Assembly: GCF_018614035.1 (NCBI RefSeq) | Contig: NZ_JAGGPA010000042.1 | Coordinates: forward strand, 62,001-126,000 | Origin: Streptomyces sp. ISL-96 | GTDB taxonomy: Bacteria > Actinomycetota > Actinomycetes > Streptomycetales > Streptomycetaceae | Direction: 5' to 3' | DNA: 64,000 nucleotides | Part shown: positions 1-30,474 of the stretch, one piece after another | How the letters are laid out: each line of letters opens with the position of its first letter | How positions within the stretch are numbered: position 1 is the first letter of the stretch | Made by a program: the position numbers and the translations under genes | Notes under the pieces: model-generated | Databases searched by the model: none | What the model was told of the DNA's origin: nothing | What the model saw: only the letters and a program-made list of their open reading frames with translations

Positions 1-149
1 TCAACCCGCAGCCCGAGCGCACGGTGATCTTCTCCCCGTTCGGGCTCGGCGTACTGGACCTGGCCCTTGCCGACTTCGTGCACGACGTGGCGGTGCGCAA
101 GGGCCTGGGTGTGGCGGTCGACGGCTTCCTGCCGGGACCCGGCGCCTGA
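1..149 (+). CDS. C-terminal end of an ornithine cyclodeaminase/SbnB-like dehydrogenase (partial)
   Basis: Only the last 48 codons are present; the reading frame starts at base 3 and stops with TGA at 147-149. The piece ends with a VIFSPFGLGVLDLAL segment, which resembles the C-terminal part of ornithine cyclodeaminase-family dehydrogenases. In NRPS clusters SbnB-like members of this family oxidise N-(2-amino-2-carboxyethyl)-L-glutamate to give L-2,3-diaminopropionate. The MbtH gene follows 44 bp downstream on the same strand, so it probably belongs to the peptide cluster. A precursor role fits the carbamoyltransferase further down (25716-26669). The family call rests on about 20 conserved residues, so another amino-acid dehydrogenase of the same fold is possible. 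Confidence 0.5.
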   Translation, partial: NPQPERTVIFSPFGLGVLDLALADFVHDVAVRKGLGVAVDGFLPGPGA

Positions 150-193
150 CCACCGCACCGCTTCTCAACAACCCATGGACCCAAGGAGCAGAT

Positions 194-409
194 ATGGCCA
201 CCGAGCAGACCGACGACCGCACCTACCGCGTCGTCCGCAATGACGAGGAGCAGTACTCGATCTGGTGGGCCGAGCGCGAGCTGCCCGCCGGCTGGACCGC
301 CGAGGGCACCGAGGGCACGCGCGAGCAGTGCCTGGCCAGGATCGCCGAAGTCTGGACCGACATGCGCCCGCGCAGCCTGCGCGAGCGCATGGACTCCACT
401 GCGGCCTGA
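194..409 (+). CDS. MbtH-like protein
   Basis: A 71-residue MbtH-family protein. Members bind adenylation domains and are often needed for their folding or activity. The family signature is complete: NDEEQYSIWW near residues 16-25, PAGW at about 31-34, a conserved C-L-x-x-I, and WTDMRPRSL near the end. The length is normal for the family. An AAGGAG ribosome binding site at 183-188 precedes the ATG by 5 bases. It lies 55 bp upstream of NRPS1 and is likely the chaperone for the A domains of NRPS1, NRPS2 and NRPS3. It is the only MbtH in the window and could also serve the siderophore NRPS at the right end. Confidence 0.97.
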   Translation: MATEQTDDRTYRVVRNDEEQYSIWWAERELPAGWTAEGTEGTREQCLARIAEVWTDMRPRSLRERMDSTAA

Positions 410-464
410 CGCCCTTTCCGCCCTTTCTCCGCGCATTTCTTTCTTGACCGGAACAGGAGACCTC

Positions 465-3400
465 GTGAACGCCGAACAGCGGTCGGGTGACGTCCCCGAC
501 ATCCGTCCCCGGCCGTCGGCGGCCGGAGGCACCCCGCTTCTGCACGAAAGCTTTGCTGAGCAGGCCCTTCGTACCCCGCGTGCCGTCGCCGTCGTCGACG
601 GCGGACGCACCATGACGTACGAAGAGCTGGACCGGGCGGCCAACCGCATGGGGCACTACCTCCGGGGCCTGGGCGCCGGTCCGGAATCGGTGGTCGGGGT
701 CAGCCTCGAACGCGGCGGCGACCTGGTCGTGGCGCTGCTCGGGGTATGGAAGGCCGGGGCGGGCTATCTGCCCCTGGACCCCGGTCAGCCGCCCGCGCGG
801 CTGACCGGTCTGGTCCGCGAGTCGGGGGCCCGGACGGTTCTCGCGGGCCCGGCCCTCGAAGGGGCCGTACGGGACGCCGGAGCACGCCGGGTCGGTCCCG
901 ATGAGGTGCCCGCCGGTCTGCCGGCGACCGCGCCCCAGCACGGGACCGGCCCGGACAACACGGCGTACACCGTGTTCACCTCGGGCTCGACCGGCACGCC
1001 CAAGGCCGTCGTCATCACCCACGCCGGCATCGCCAACCGGGTCCTGTGGACCGTACGCAAGCACGGCCTCGGCCCCGCCGACCGGATCCTGCAGAAGACC
1101 TCCATCGGCTTCGACGCGGCCGGCTGGGAGGTCTTCGCCGCCCTGGTCAGCGGCGGCAGCGTGGTGCTCGCCCCGCCCGGCGCCGAACGCGACCCCGCGT
1201 CGCTGCTGCGTTCTGTCGCCGACACCCGCAGCACGGTGCTGCAGGTCGTGCCCTCGGTACTGCGGATCCTCGTGGAGGAGGGCGACTGGAGCGGCTGTGC
1301 GTCGCTGCGGCTGCTCTTCTCGGCGGGCGAGGCGCTGCACGGCGAACTCGTCGCCCGGCTGCGCGAGCGTGCGGGGGGCAGCCTCGAGGTCTGGAACACC
1401 TACGGTCCGACCGAGTGCTCCATCGACATCACCGCCCAGCGCGTGGACCCGGCCCTGAACAGCGGGCCGATACCGATCGGCCGCCCCATCCCGGGCCTGC
1501 GGGTCCTGGTGCTCGACCCGAACGGCGACCCCGTGCCGATCGGCACGACCGGTGAGCTGTATGCGGGCGGCGTCGGCGTGGCCCGCGGCTATCTGGGCCG
1601 CCCCGACCTGACCGCCGAACGGTTCGTCCCCGACCCGTACGCCACCGAGCCGGGCGCGCGCCTCTACCGCACCGGTGACCTGGTCCGCTGGCGGGCCGAC
1701 CGCACCCTCGACTACATCGGCCGCATCGACCACCAGGTCAAGGTGAACGGTGTGCGGATCGAGCCCGGCGAGATCGAGACCGCGCTCGCCGCCCACCCCT
1801 CGGTCACCGGTGCCGTCGTACTGCCCTACGAGGCCGACGGTGGCAGGAAGCGGCTCGCCGCCCATCTTGCGACCACGGCCGACCTCACCGCCGACGAGCT
1901 GCGCGGCTTCCTGCGTGAAACGCTCCCGGAGAGCCACATTCCGTCGTTCTTCCACACCGTCGATGCCTTCCCGCTCACCCCGAACGGCAAGGTCAACCGG
2001 GCCATGCTGCCCACGCCCGGTGAGATCGCCGCCGCCGACCAGCCGGCCTTCGTCGCCCCGCGCACCCCCGCGGAACAACTCGTCGCGGACGTCTGGGCCG
2101 GCCTCCTCGACGTGGACCGGGCCGGCGCCCACGACGACTTCTTCGCACTCGGCGGCACCTCGCTGCAGCTGACCCGCCTCGCCGCCCGGCTGCGCGACGC
2201 CTCCGGCGAGCAGATCTCGCTGCGCGGACTGCTCGTGGCGACGACCGTCGAGGCACAGGCCGCGCTGATCGGCGCACCCGGCGCGGACGAGCCGCCGATC
2301 CGCCCCGTGCCGCGCGACGGCGAACTGCCGCTTTCCTCCGGGCAGCGCCGGCTCTGGTTCCTGGACCGGATGCACCCCGGCAGCCCCGAGTGGGTCGCAC
2401 CGTTGTTCCTGCGGCTCCCCGCCACGACCGGCGCGAATACCGTCCGGCGTGCCCTGGACACCCTCGCCGCCCGCCACGAGTCGCTGCGTACCCGCTACCC
2501 GGACCGGGGCGGCGAGCCGTACCAGGTGATCGGGGAGGCCGGGGCGGACAGCATCGAGCTGCGGGTCGTGGACACGGCCCGCGACCGGCTCGACAGCCTC
2601 TTCCGCGAGCAGTTCGAGCGCGGCTTCGACCTCGCCCGCGGGCCGCTGTGGCGGGGCCTGCTCGCGCGGACCGACGGCGAGGACCACGTCCTGCTGCTGA
2701 CGCTGCATCACATCACTGTGGACGGCTGGTCCACAGTGATCCTGGAGCGCGAACTGCGCGAACTGTGCGCCGCGTACGACGCGGAGCGGGAGCCCCGGCT
2801 GGCCGCCCCCGTCGTGCAGTACGCCGACTACGGAGCATGGCAGCACGCCCGCCACACCGATGAGTTCATCGCACGCGAACTCGGCCACTGGCGTACGGCG
2901 CTGGCCGGCATCGAGCCCCTCGACCTGCCCACCGACCGGCCGCGACCCGCGGAGCGCGATCCGCGCGGCGCCGTCGTCCCCTTCCAGGTCGCACCTGAGC
3001 TGGCCGCGCGCCTCACCGAGCTCGGCCGGGCGCACGGCGCGACGCCCTTCATGACCCTCCTCACGGCCTACGCCACGCTGGTCGCCCGCTACAGCGGCCA
3101 GTGGGACGTTCCGGTGGGCACCCCCGTCGCGGGCCGGGGCCGGCCCGAGACCGAGGGGACCGTCGGCTTCTTCCTCAACTCCCTCGTGGTGCGGTGCGGC
3201 CTCGGTGCCGGCCTGACCTTCGCCGACGCCCTCGACCGGGTACGCGACACCGCGCGGGCCGCTTTCGCCCACCAGGAACTCCCCTTCGAGAGGCTCGTCG
3301 ACGAGCTCCAGCCCGAGCGCGACCTCTCCCGCACCCCGCTCTACCAGGTCGCCTTCGACCTGCACAGCGAAGGAGTGACCAGCGTCGCCACCGAGGAAAC

Positions 3401-5482
3401 GGACATGGCGGCCTTCACCGCGGCCTGGCAGGTCGCCAAGACCGATCTGTCCCTCTTCATGCGCCGTACGGACAACGGGGCATTCGACGGCGTCCTGGAG
3501 TACGCGACCTCCCTCTTCGACCACGCCACCGTTCAGCGGATGGCCGGGCACTTCCTCGCCCTGCTGCACGAGATCACCACCCGGCCCGAACTGGCCCTGG
3601 GAGAAGTCGAGTTGCTCACCGCCGACGAGCGGCGGCAGCTGCTCGCAGGGTGGAACGACACCGACGTCCCCCTGGAGACGGAGACCGTCCCGGCGCTCAT
3701 CGAGGCGTGGTCCGCCGCCGACCCCGACGTCACGGCCCTCGCGTACGGCTCCCTGACCGTCCCGTACGCCGAACTGGACGCCCGTGCCAACCGGCTCGCG
3801 CACGAGCTGCGGGCACAGGGCGTCGGGGCGGAGTCCCGGGTCGCGGTACTTCTCGACCGGGGACCCGATCTCGTTGTCGCACTGCTCGCGGTATGGAAGG
3901 CGGGCGGCGCGTATGTGCCGGTCGACCCGACCTCCCCGCCCGGCCGGATCGCGGCGATGCGCCAGAGCGCGGGCGCGCGGACCGTGGTGACCAGCGCCGG
4001 CCATGCCGGGCGCGCCGGAGACGGCGCGGTCCTGGTGGACACGGACGCGGCCCGGATCGCCGCCCGGCCCGCGACCCCGCCCGAGCGCACCGACGACCTC
4101 GACCGGCTGGCGTACGTCATCTTCACCTCGGGCTCGACCGGAACGCCCAAGGGCGTCGAGGTCACCCACCGGGGCCTGGTCAACCATGTGGCCTGGGCGG
4201 CGCGGGAGCTGGCGCCGCAGGACCACGGCGGCGCACCGCTCTTCTCGTCGGTCGCCTTCGACCTCGTCGTCCCGAACCTCTGGGTGCCGCTCGTCACCGG
4301 CCAGCGCCTGTTCCTGCTCCCTCAGGACACGGACCTCGCGGAGCTCGGCAAGCACCTCGCGGACGCCGAGCCGTTCAGCTTCGTCAAGCTGACGCCGGGC
4401 CACCTGGACGTGCTGTCGCTCCAGCTGACACCGGCCGAGGCGGGGGCCCTGGCCCCGGTCCTGGTGGTGGCGGGCGAGGCGTTCTCGCGGGCGACGCTGG
4501 AGCGGTGGCGTGCTCTTGCTCCGGAGACGCGGCTGGTCAATGAGTACGGTCCGACCGAGGCGTCCGTCGGCACCTGCGTCTTCGAGGTGCCGGCCGATAC
4601 CGCTGGGGAGGTGCTGCCGATCGGCAGGCCGCTGCCCAATATGACGATGTACGTCCTGGACGCACTGCTGCGGCCCGTTCCGGTGGGCGTGGCGGGTGAG
4701 CTGTATGTCGGCGGCACGGGTGTGGCGCGCGGTTATGCGAACCGCCCCGACCTGACGGCCGAGCGGTTTCTGCCCGACCCGTACGCCGCCGAGCCCGGTG
4801 CCCGTTTCTACCGCACCGGTGACCTGGTGCGCCGGCTGCCCGACGGCAATGTCGAGTTCCTTGGCCGGATCGACGACCAGGTCAAGATCCGCGGCTTCCG
4901 TATCGAACTGGGCGAGATCCAGGCCGTACTGGCCGAACACCCCGCCGTACGCGAGGTCTTCGTCACCGCCCACGAAACCGCCAATGGCGAGAAGCAACTC
5001 CTCGCCTACTACGTGCCCGACGGGCCCGCGGACGACCTGGCCGAGCACTGCGGCCGCCGGCTGCCCGACTACATGCTCCCCGCCGCGTACTTCGCACTCG
5101 AGACGATGCCGCTGAACGCCAACGGCAAGGTCGACCGGCGGGCGCTGCCCGCCCCCGGCGGCGAGCAGGACACCGAAGGTCACGTCCCGCCGAGCGGCCC
5201 CGTCGAGGAGCGCATCTGCGAGATCTGGACCGAGCTGCTGGGCGCCCAGGTCGGCGCGCACGACAACTTCTTCCACATCGGCGGCAATTCGATCCTCGCG
5301 ATCAGGCTCATCTCCCGCATCCAGGAGGAGTTCGAGATCGATTTCGCGGTGCGGACGGTATTCGAGGGACCCACGGTCGCCCGGCTGGCGGCCACCGTCG
5401 AGGAGCGCATCAGGGCGGAAATCGCCGCGCTCTCCGACTCGGAGCTTGTGAATGACCAACTGCTGGTGAAGGAGCACGAAGC

Positions 5483-5486
<4 letters not shown>
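465..5486 (+). CDS. NRPS1, loading plus one extension module (A-T-C-A-T)
   Basis: A 1673-residue synthetase. GTG at 465 is chosen because CAGGAGA lies just upstream (454-460); the longer open frame runs through the MbtH gene. Order: A1 (about 22-520, TSGSTG at 172), T1 (GGTS, Ser566), C (about 612-1045, canonical HHITVDG at 748), A2 (about 1060-1560, TSGSTG near 1221), T2 (GGNS, Ser1609). There is no N-terminal C domain, so it should start a chain. Aligning by eye to GrsA, the A1 pocket reads about D-A-W-Q-F-A-T-I-D, near glutamine-type codes. A2 reads D-L-P-K-V-A-E-V-G, nearest to Asn-type codes (DLTKxGEVG) but with Pro in place of Thr. The stop overlaps the NRPS2 start (ATGA), which suggests translational coupling. 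Substrates are predictions only. Confidence 0.96.
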
Positions 5487-25678
<20,192 letters not shown>

Positions 25679-25715
25679 TGACGAACACCGACCCACTCAT
25701 GGAAGGACGTCTGCC

Positions 25716-26669
25716 GTGCGCCATCTGATATCCGTCGACGACCTCAACGACGAGGACCTGTGGTCCGTCGTCGCCCGCGGCACCCAGTTGTCGGCCGACG
25801 GCCGGGGCGGGGCCCGCCCGCTGGAGGGTGATGTCGTCGGCATCTACTTCAGCAGGACCTCGACCCGTACCCGTACCGCCTTCTCGGCCGGAGCGCTGCG
25901 CCTCGGCGCGCAGATCGTTTCGTACGGCCCAGGGGATCTGCAGCTCAACACTGGTGAGAGCAGCGAGGACACCGGCCGGGTCATGTCCGGGATGCTCGAT
26001 GTCCTGGTCGCCCGGACCGCGGACGACCCGGCCGAAATGCGGGCCTGGGCCGCCCAGAACCGGATGTCCGTGGTGAATGCGATGAGCGCCGACGAACACC
26101 CCACACAGGCGCTCACCGATCTCACCACGCTGCTGCTGCAGTTCGGCCGGATCGAGGGGCTGCGCGTCCTGTACATCGGCGAGGGCAACAACACCGCCTC
26201 CGCCCTGGCACTGGCCCTGACCCGGTTCCCGGGCGCGGAGCTGGAGCTGCGTACGCCGCCCGGCTACGGGCTGGAGGACCGGTTCCGTAAGCGCGCCGAG
26301 GAACAGGCCGCCCACTACGGCAGCCGGTTCTGCGAGCGGCACGACATGGCCGGCCTGCCCGCCGGCCAGGACGCGATCTACACCACCCGCTGGCAGACCA
26401 CCGGCAGCACCAAGCCCGACCCGGACTGGCGGCGGATCTTCGCACCCTTCCAGGTGACCCGGGCACTGTGGGACGACAGCCCCAAGGCGGTCTTCCTCCA
26501 CGACCTGCCCGCCCACCGGGGCGACGAGGTCACCGCCGACGTCCTGGACGGCCCGGCGAGCATCGCCTTCGGCCAGGCCGAGAACAAGATGCACAGCGCC
26601 ATGGCCGTGCTCGAATGGTGCCGCCGCGGACCGGTGGGCCCCGGCGGGGCGGACGGGCGGCAGCCGTGA
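25716..26669 (+). CDS. Ornithine carbamoyltransferase-like enzyme, probably acting on a non-ornithine amine
   Basis: A 317-residue enzyme of the aspartate/ornithine carbamoyltransferase family, with GTG start and GGAAGGA at 25701-25707. The carbamoyl phosphate site is complete: STRTR (49-53) and HPTQ (128-131). The amine-substrate side differs from ornithine enzymes: the HCLP motif is HDLP (262-265), and the SMG loop reads TTG within a TRWQTTGSTKPD stretch. The C-terminal AENKMHSAMAVLEW helix is typical. In zwittermicin A biosynthesis a carbamoyltransferase converts 2,3-diaminopropionate to beta-ureidoalanine, and an SbnB-like gene opens this window. By inference this enzyme may make beta-ureidoalanine for the NRPS; citrulline formation is the alternative. 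Its stop overlaps the next gene (GTGA). Confidence 0.88.
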   Translation: MRHLISVDDLNDEDLWSVVARGTQLSADGRGGARPLEGDVVGIYFSRTSTRTRTAFSAGALRLGAQIVSYGPGDLQLNTGESSEDTGRVMSGMLDVLVARTADDPAEMRAWAAQNRMSVVNAMSADEHPTQALTDLTTLLLQFGRIEGLRVLYIGEGNNTASALALALTRFPGAELELRTPPGYGLEDRFRKRAEEQAAHYGSRFCERHDMAGLPAGQDAIYTTRWQTTGSTKPDPDWRRIFAPFQVTRALWDDSPKAVFLHDLPAHRGDEVTADVLDGPASIAFGQAENKMHSAMAVLEWCRRGPVGPGGADGRQP

Positions 26670-27937
26670 CCCTCGCCCCGCAGGCCGCGGCCGAAGCCAG
26701 GCCGTCGCCGCCCCCCCTGCGCAGGAACCGGGACTTCGTGCTCCTGTGGTCCGGCGCGGGGATGTCCTTCCTCGGCTCCAGGGTCACTGCGGTCGCCTAT
26801 CCGCTGCTGGTGCTCTGGCACACCGGGTCGCCGATGTCCATGTCCCTGGTGACCTTCGCCGCGCTGCTGCCGGCGCTGCTCGTACAACTGCCCGCCGGAG
26901 CACTGGTGGACCGCTGGGACCGGCGGCGGCTGATGATGGTCTGCGAGGCGGGGCGGACGCTGGCGCTGGGCTCGGTCGCGGCGGCGGTGCTCACCGGCAG
27001 GATCTCGGTGGCGCACATCGCCGCCGTGGCCTTCGTGGAGTCCTGTTTCAGCGTCTTCTACCGGCTGGCGGAGCGGGCGGCGGTACGCAATGTGGTGCCC
27101 GGAGAACAGCTGCCGCAGGCGCTCGCGCAGAACGAGGCGCGGGGCCGCGCGGCCGGCATGCTCGGTCAGCCCGGCGGGATCCTGCTCTACACCGCGGTGC
27201 GCTGGGTGCCCTTCCTCTTCGGCGCGGTCGCCTATCTCGTCTCGCTGCTGACCCTGCTGTTCATCAGGAAGGACTTCCAGGGAGAGCGGACGGGCGAGCG
27301 GCAGCGGCTGCACCGGGAAGTCGCCGAGGGCATGCGCTGGTTGTGGCGGCAGCGGTTTCTCCGTACGGCACTGGGTTTCGTGGCCGGCACCAATGCCCTC
27401 TTCCAGGTGCTCAGCCTCGCCGTGATCCTGATGATCAAGGACGAGGGCCGTTCGGAGGCCGTCCTGGCCGTCGTCGTGACGGGCGGCGGCATCGGCGGCA
27501 TGCTCGGCGCGCTCACCGGCGGCTGGTGGCTGCGCCGGTGCAGCCAGCGCGCCATCCTCATCGGCGGCCTGGCCGCTTGGGCGGCACTGATGACGGGCAT
27601 CGCCTTCACCAACGCCGAGCCCCTGCTGCTCGGACTGCTGTTCGCCGGTACGAGCCTGGTCGGCGCGGTCTTCAATGTCGCCGCCGCCGTCTACCAGGTC
27701 CGCACCACGCCCGACGAGTTCCAGGGCCGCGTCGCCAGTACGGCGAATCTGATCTCTTCCGGCACCAACTCGCTGGGCGCGCTGCTCGCAGGACTCGCCC
27801 TCGAACTCTGGGGAGCCGCCGACTCGGTACTGCTGACCGGTGGCGCGATGGCGGCCCTCGCGCTGGCGGCCGCCGTGAGCCCGGCGCTCCGTACCGAGGA
27901 AAAACATGACAACGACGGGGGAAAGGCCCATGACTGA
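26666..27937 (+). CDS. MFS exporter 1
   Basis: A 423-residue inner-membrane transporter of the major facilitator superfamily, in the actinomycete exporter group related to EntS-type (MFS_3) proteins. It begins LRRNRDFVLLWSG and carries the loop 2-3 signature LVDRWDRRRLMMV at about residues 86-98, with roughly twelve hydrophobic segments. GTG at 26666 overlaps the carbamoyltransferase stop, which supports that start and implies coupling; an upstream extension would lie inside the previous gene. A close paralogue is encoded at 31382-32683. Position in a peptide cluster suggests export of a product and self-protection. No substrate can be read from the sequence. Confidence 0.93.
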   Translation: MTLAPQAAAEARPSPPPLRRNRDFVLLWSGAGMSFLGSRVTAVAYPLLVLWHTGSPMSMSLVTFAALLPALLVQLPAGALVDRWDRRRLMMVCEAGRTLALGSVAAAVLTGRISVAHIAAVAFVESCFSVFYRLAERAAVRNVVPGEQLPQALAQNEARGRAAGMLGQPGGILLYTAVRWVPFLFGAVAYLVSLLTLLFIRKDFQGERTGERQRLHREVAEGMRWLWRQRFLRTALGFVAGTNALFQVLSLAVILMIKDEGRSEAVLAVVVTGGGIGGMLGALTGGWWLRRCSQRAILIGGLAAWAALMTGIAFTNAEPLLLGLLFAGTSLVGAVFNVAAAVYQVRTTPDEFQGRVASTANLISSGTNSLGALLAGLALELWGAADSVLLTGGAMAALALAAAVSPALRTEEKHDNDGGKAHD

Positions 27938-28715
27938 CACCGCGGCCGGGTGGTTCCGCATCCATCGAAGGGCCGTCGAGCCACGGCTGAGGCTGGTGTG
28001 CTTCCCGCACGCCGGCGGCACCGCACAGCTCTACCACGGCTGGCCGGCCCGGCTGCCCATGGACATCGAACTGCTCGCCGTCCGCTACCCCGGCCGGCAG
28101 GACCGGCTCAGCGAGCCGTGCGTCGAGGACATGACGGTCCTCGCCGACCGGATCACCGACGCCCTCGTTCCGTATCTGGACCGGCCGGTGGCGCTGTTCG
28201 GTCACAGCATGGGCTCTGCCGTCGCCTATGAGGTGGCGCACCGCCTGGAGGCCCGCCACGGCACCACCGCCGCCCGGCTGATGGTCTCCGGCCGGGCCGC
28301 GCCGCACCGGGCCAGGACCAGCGGGCTGCACGAAGGGGACGACGACGCGCTGGTCGCCGGGGTGCGCAGCCTGGGCGACCTGGGTTCGGAGGTCTTCGAC
28401 ATCCCGGAGCTGCGAGAGCTTCTGCTCCCCGCCCTGCGCGCCGACTACCGGCTCATCGAGACCTACCGCCCCGAACACCCCACGCCCCTGCGCGCGCCCG
28501 TCACGGCGTACATCGGCGATGACGACCCCGGCTCCGGCCGGGTGCGCGAGGACGTGACGGCCTGGGCGGAGCTGACCACCGCGGGCGACTTCGCGCTGCG
28601 GGCCTTCCCCGGTGACCACTTCTATCTCGCCCCGTGCGAGGCGGAGCTGACCACCGACATCGCTCAACGCCTGGAAGGCGTGGGGCGGAATAGAAAATTC
28701 ATAGCTTCCCCCTAG
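27906..28715 (+). CDS. Type II thioesterase
   Basis: An alpha/beta hydrolase of 269 residues that normally clears misprimed or stalled carrier domains of an NRPS. It shows the family N-terminal motif LVCFPHAGG, the nucleophile elbow GHSMG (Ser101), a catalytic Asp in the GDDDPGSG region and the final His in PGDHFYL. ATG at 27906 has GAGGA five bases upstream; a second in-frame ATG at 27930 behind GGGGGAAAGG would give 261 residues and a shorter overlap with the MFS gene. It is the only classical thioesterase in the cluster, and no type I TE domain is visible on the synthetases. It is therefore more likely an editing enzyme than the release enzyme. Confidence 0.94.
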   Translation: MTTTGERPMTDTAAGWFRIHRRAVEPRLRLVCFPHAGGTAQLYHGWPARLPMDIELLAVRYPGRQDRLSEPCVEDMTVLADRITDALVPYLDRPVALFGHSMGSAVAYEVAHRLEARHGTTAARLMVSGRAAPHRARTSGLHEGDDDALVAGVRSLGDLGSEVFDIPELRELLLPALRADYRLIETYRPEHPTPLRAPVTAYIGDDDPGSGRVREDVTAWAELTTAGDFALRAFPGDHFYLAPCEAELTTDIAQRLEGVGRNRKFIASP

Positions 28716-28745
28716 ACAGTCATCGCATAGTGAAGGGATCGGCCC

Positions 28746-29681
28746 ATGACCGAAGAGCAGATCTGGACGCCGCTGGAGATCGAGGCGGAGCTCGCAGGCG
28801 GCACGGAGGAGCTCACCGACCGGCTCAAAGACCTCGGTGATGAACTCGGAAGCCTGCTGGCGCAGGAGAAGGCCCTGGTCTTCCGGGGGTTCGGGGTCAC
28901 ACCGGGCAGACTCGACGCGGTGCTGGACCTGCTGTTGCCGAACCGGCTCGCCTATGTGCACGGCAACTCACCGCGCACCAAGGTCGGGAGCAACGTCTAC
29001 ACCTCGACCGAGTACCCGCAGGAATTCACCATCTCGATGCACAACGAGATGAGCTACGCCCACGCCTGGCCCGCCCGGTTGGCCTTCTACTGCCAGATCC
29101 AGCCCGGCGGCGGCGGTGCCACGCCCGTCGTCGACTCCGAGCTGTGGCTCAACTCCCTCGACGCCGAGATCCGGGAGGCCTTCGCGGGTGGAGTCCGCTA
29201 CGTCCAGAACCTCCACGACGGCTACGGCCTCGGCAAGAGCTGGCAGGACACCTTCGAGACCGACAAGCGCCACGACGTGGAGTCCTTCCTCGACGGCACC
29301 GGAGCCACCTGGGAGTGGAAGGCCGACGGCAGCATCCGGGTCGAGTCCGTGCGCCCGTCCACCACCAAGCACCCGCTCACCGGCACCGAGGGCTGGTTCA
29401 ACCAGGCCGACCAGTGGCACCCGGCCGGTCTCGGTGACGACACCGCGGCCGCCCTCTCCCAGATCCTCCCCGAGGACGAACTGCCGCAGAACGTCACCTT
29501 CGCCGACGGAAGCCCGATTCCCGCGGAGTACGTCGTCCAGATCCGCGACCGGGGCCTGGACAACGCGGTCGACGTGGACTGGCGCACCGGCGATCTGCTT
29601 CTCATCGACAACGTGCTGCTCGCCCACGGCCGCCGGCCCTTCACCGGTGACCGCCGCGTGCTGGTGGCGATGTCGGACTGA
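28746..29681 (+). CDS. SyrP/AmbC-like Fe(II)/2-oxoglutarate dioxygenase 1 (TauD family)
   Basis: A 311-residue non-haem iron dioxygenase. The metal triad is His99-x-Glu101 in MHNEMSY and His294 in LLAHGRRPF, and the following GDRR arginine is placed to bind 2-oxoglutarate. The HNExSYxxxWPxxLxFYC block is typical of the SyrP/AmbC/AmbD group, whose SyrP member hydroxylates a carrier-bound amino acid at the beta carbon. It follows the thioesterase after 30 bp with GAAGGG (28732-28737) as ribosome binding site. It is paralogous to 30471-31394. A residue loaded on NRPS1, 2 or 3 (for example an Asn/Asp-like unit) is a reasonable substrate, but this is inference. Confidence 0.92.
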   Translation: MTEEQIWTPLEIEAELAGGTEELTDRLKDLGDELGSLLAQEKALVFRGFGVTPGRLDAVLDLLLPNRLAYVHGNSPRTKVGSNVYTSTEYPQEFTISMHNEMSYAHAWPARLAFYCQIQPGGGGATPVVDSELWLNSLDAEIREAFAGGVRYVQNLHDGYGLGKSWQDTFETDKRHDVESFLDGTGATWEWKADGSIRVESVRPSTTKHPLTGTEGWFNQADQWHPAGLGDDTAAALSQILPEDELPQNVTFADGSPIPAEYVVQIRDRGLDNAVDVDWRTGDLLLIDNVLLAHGRRPFTGDRRVLVAMSD

Positions 29682-29688
29682 TGACGCC

Positions 29689-30474
29689 ATGACTGCCGAA
29701 TACGAACGTCTGCGGACGCGGGACGGCGTCCACATCTGGCAGGGCCGGGCGCCGGACCTGCTGGGCCCCGGGAACGCCGCCCTGCTCTCCGCCGCCGAAC
29801 TGGAGATCGTACGACGCAGGTCGGAGCGGGCCGCGGTCCGGTACGCGGGAGCGCACGCCGCTCTCCGCAGGATCCTGGCCGGGTATCTCAGCGTGCCGCC
29901 CGAGCGGATCAGGCTCGGGCGGCAGCCCTGCCCCCGCTGCGCCCACCCGGAGCACGGCCGGCCACGCGTCGACTGGCCGCACACCGCACTGGACTTCAAC
30001 CTCTCCCGGTCCGGCTCGCACTGGCTGGTCGCCGTCGCGGTCGGCAGCCAGGTCGGGGCCGACATCGAGGACGGCCGGGCCGTGGACGTCGAGGGCTCTT
30101 CCACGCTGGTGCTGGCCGACGGAGAACTCGCGCACATGCGGGCCCAGAAGGACGAGAAGCACCGGCTGGACGTCTTCTTCCGCTGCTGGACGAGGAAGGA
30201 GGCCGTGGTCAAGGCGAGCGGCGTGGGCATCGCCGCCGATCTGACGTCGATCGACGTACGGCCGGCCGCGGAGGGACCCGTCCGCGTCATCCACACCGAA
30301 CCGAACGGCCCGGACAACTGGCTGGTCCAGAACCTGCCGGCCGCGCCCGGACTCTTCGCCGCGCTCGCCCGGGAGGCCACGAGCACCGGCCCCGTACGGC
30401 TGCGCGACTACCTCCGGGAGATCCACGGCCAAGACAGCCACCACAACGAGAAGGAAGAAGCCCGCGCCGCATGA
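29689..30474 (+). CDS. Sfp-type 4'-phosphopantetheinyl transferase
   Basis: A 261-residue PPTase that should attach the phosphopantetheine arm to the T-domain serines of the synthetases. The Sfp-type signature is clear: GADIED (magnesium-binding acidic residues) near 122-127, and the downstream FFRCWTRKEAVVKASG motif near 163-178. The central region also contains LDFNLSRSG, as in Sfp-like proteins. A CxxC-like pair in PCPRCAHPEHG is common in the longer actinomycete members. ATG at 29689 lies 8 bp after the dioxygenase stop, and its TGA overlaps the ATG of the second dioxygenase. A dedicated PPTase inside an NRPS operon is usual. Confidence 0.93.
   Translation: MTAEYERLRTRDGVHIWQGRAPDLLGPGNAALLSAAELEIVRRRSERAAVRYAGAHAALRRILAGYLSVPPERIRLGRQPCPRCAHPEHGRPRVDWPHTALDFNLSRSGSHWLVAVAVGSQVGADIEDGRAVDVEGSSTLVLADGELAHMRAQKDEKHRLDVFFRCWTRKEAVVKASGVGIAADLTSIDVRPAAEGPVRVIHTEPNGPDNWLVQNLPAAPGLFAALAREATSTGPVRLRDYLREIHGQDSHHNEKEEARAA

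Noticed and set aside
165..5477. Very long minus-strand open frame opposite NRPS1
   Set aside because: It is the antisense shadow of a high-GC gene; its translation has no domain pattern, while the plus strand gives complete A, T and C domains. The same holds for the other long minus-strand frames over NRPS2, NRPS3 and the siderophore NRPS.
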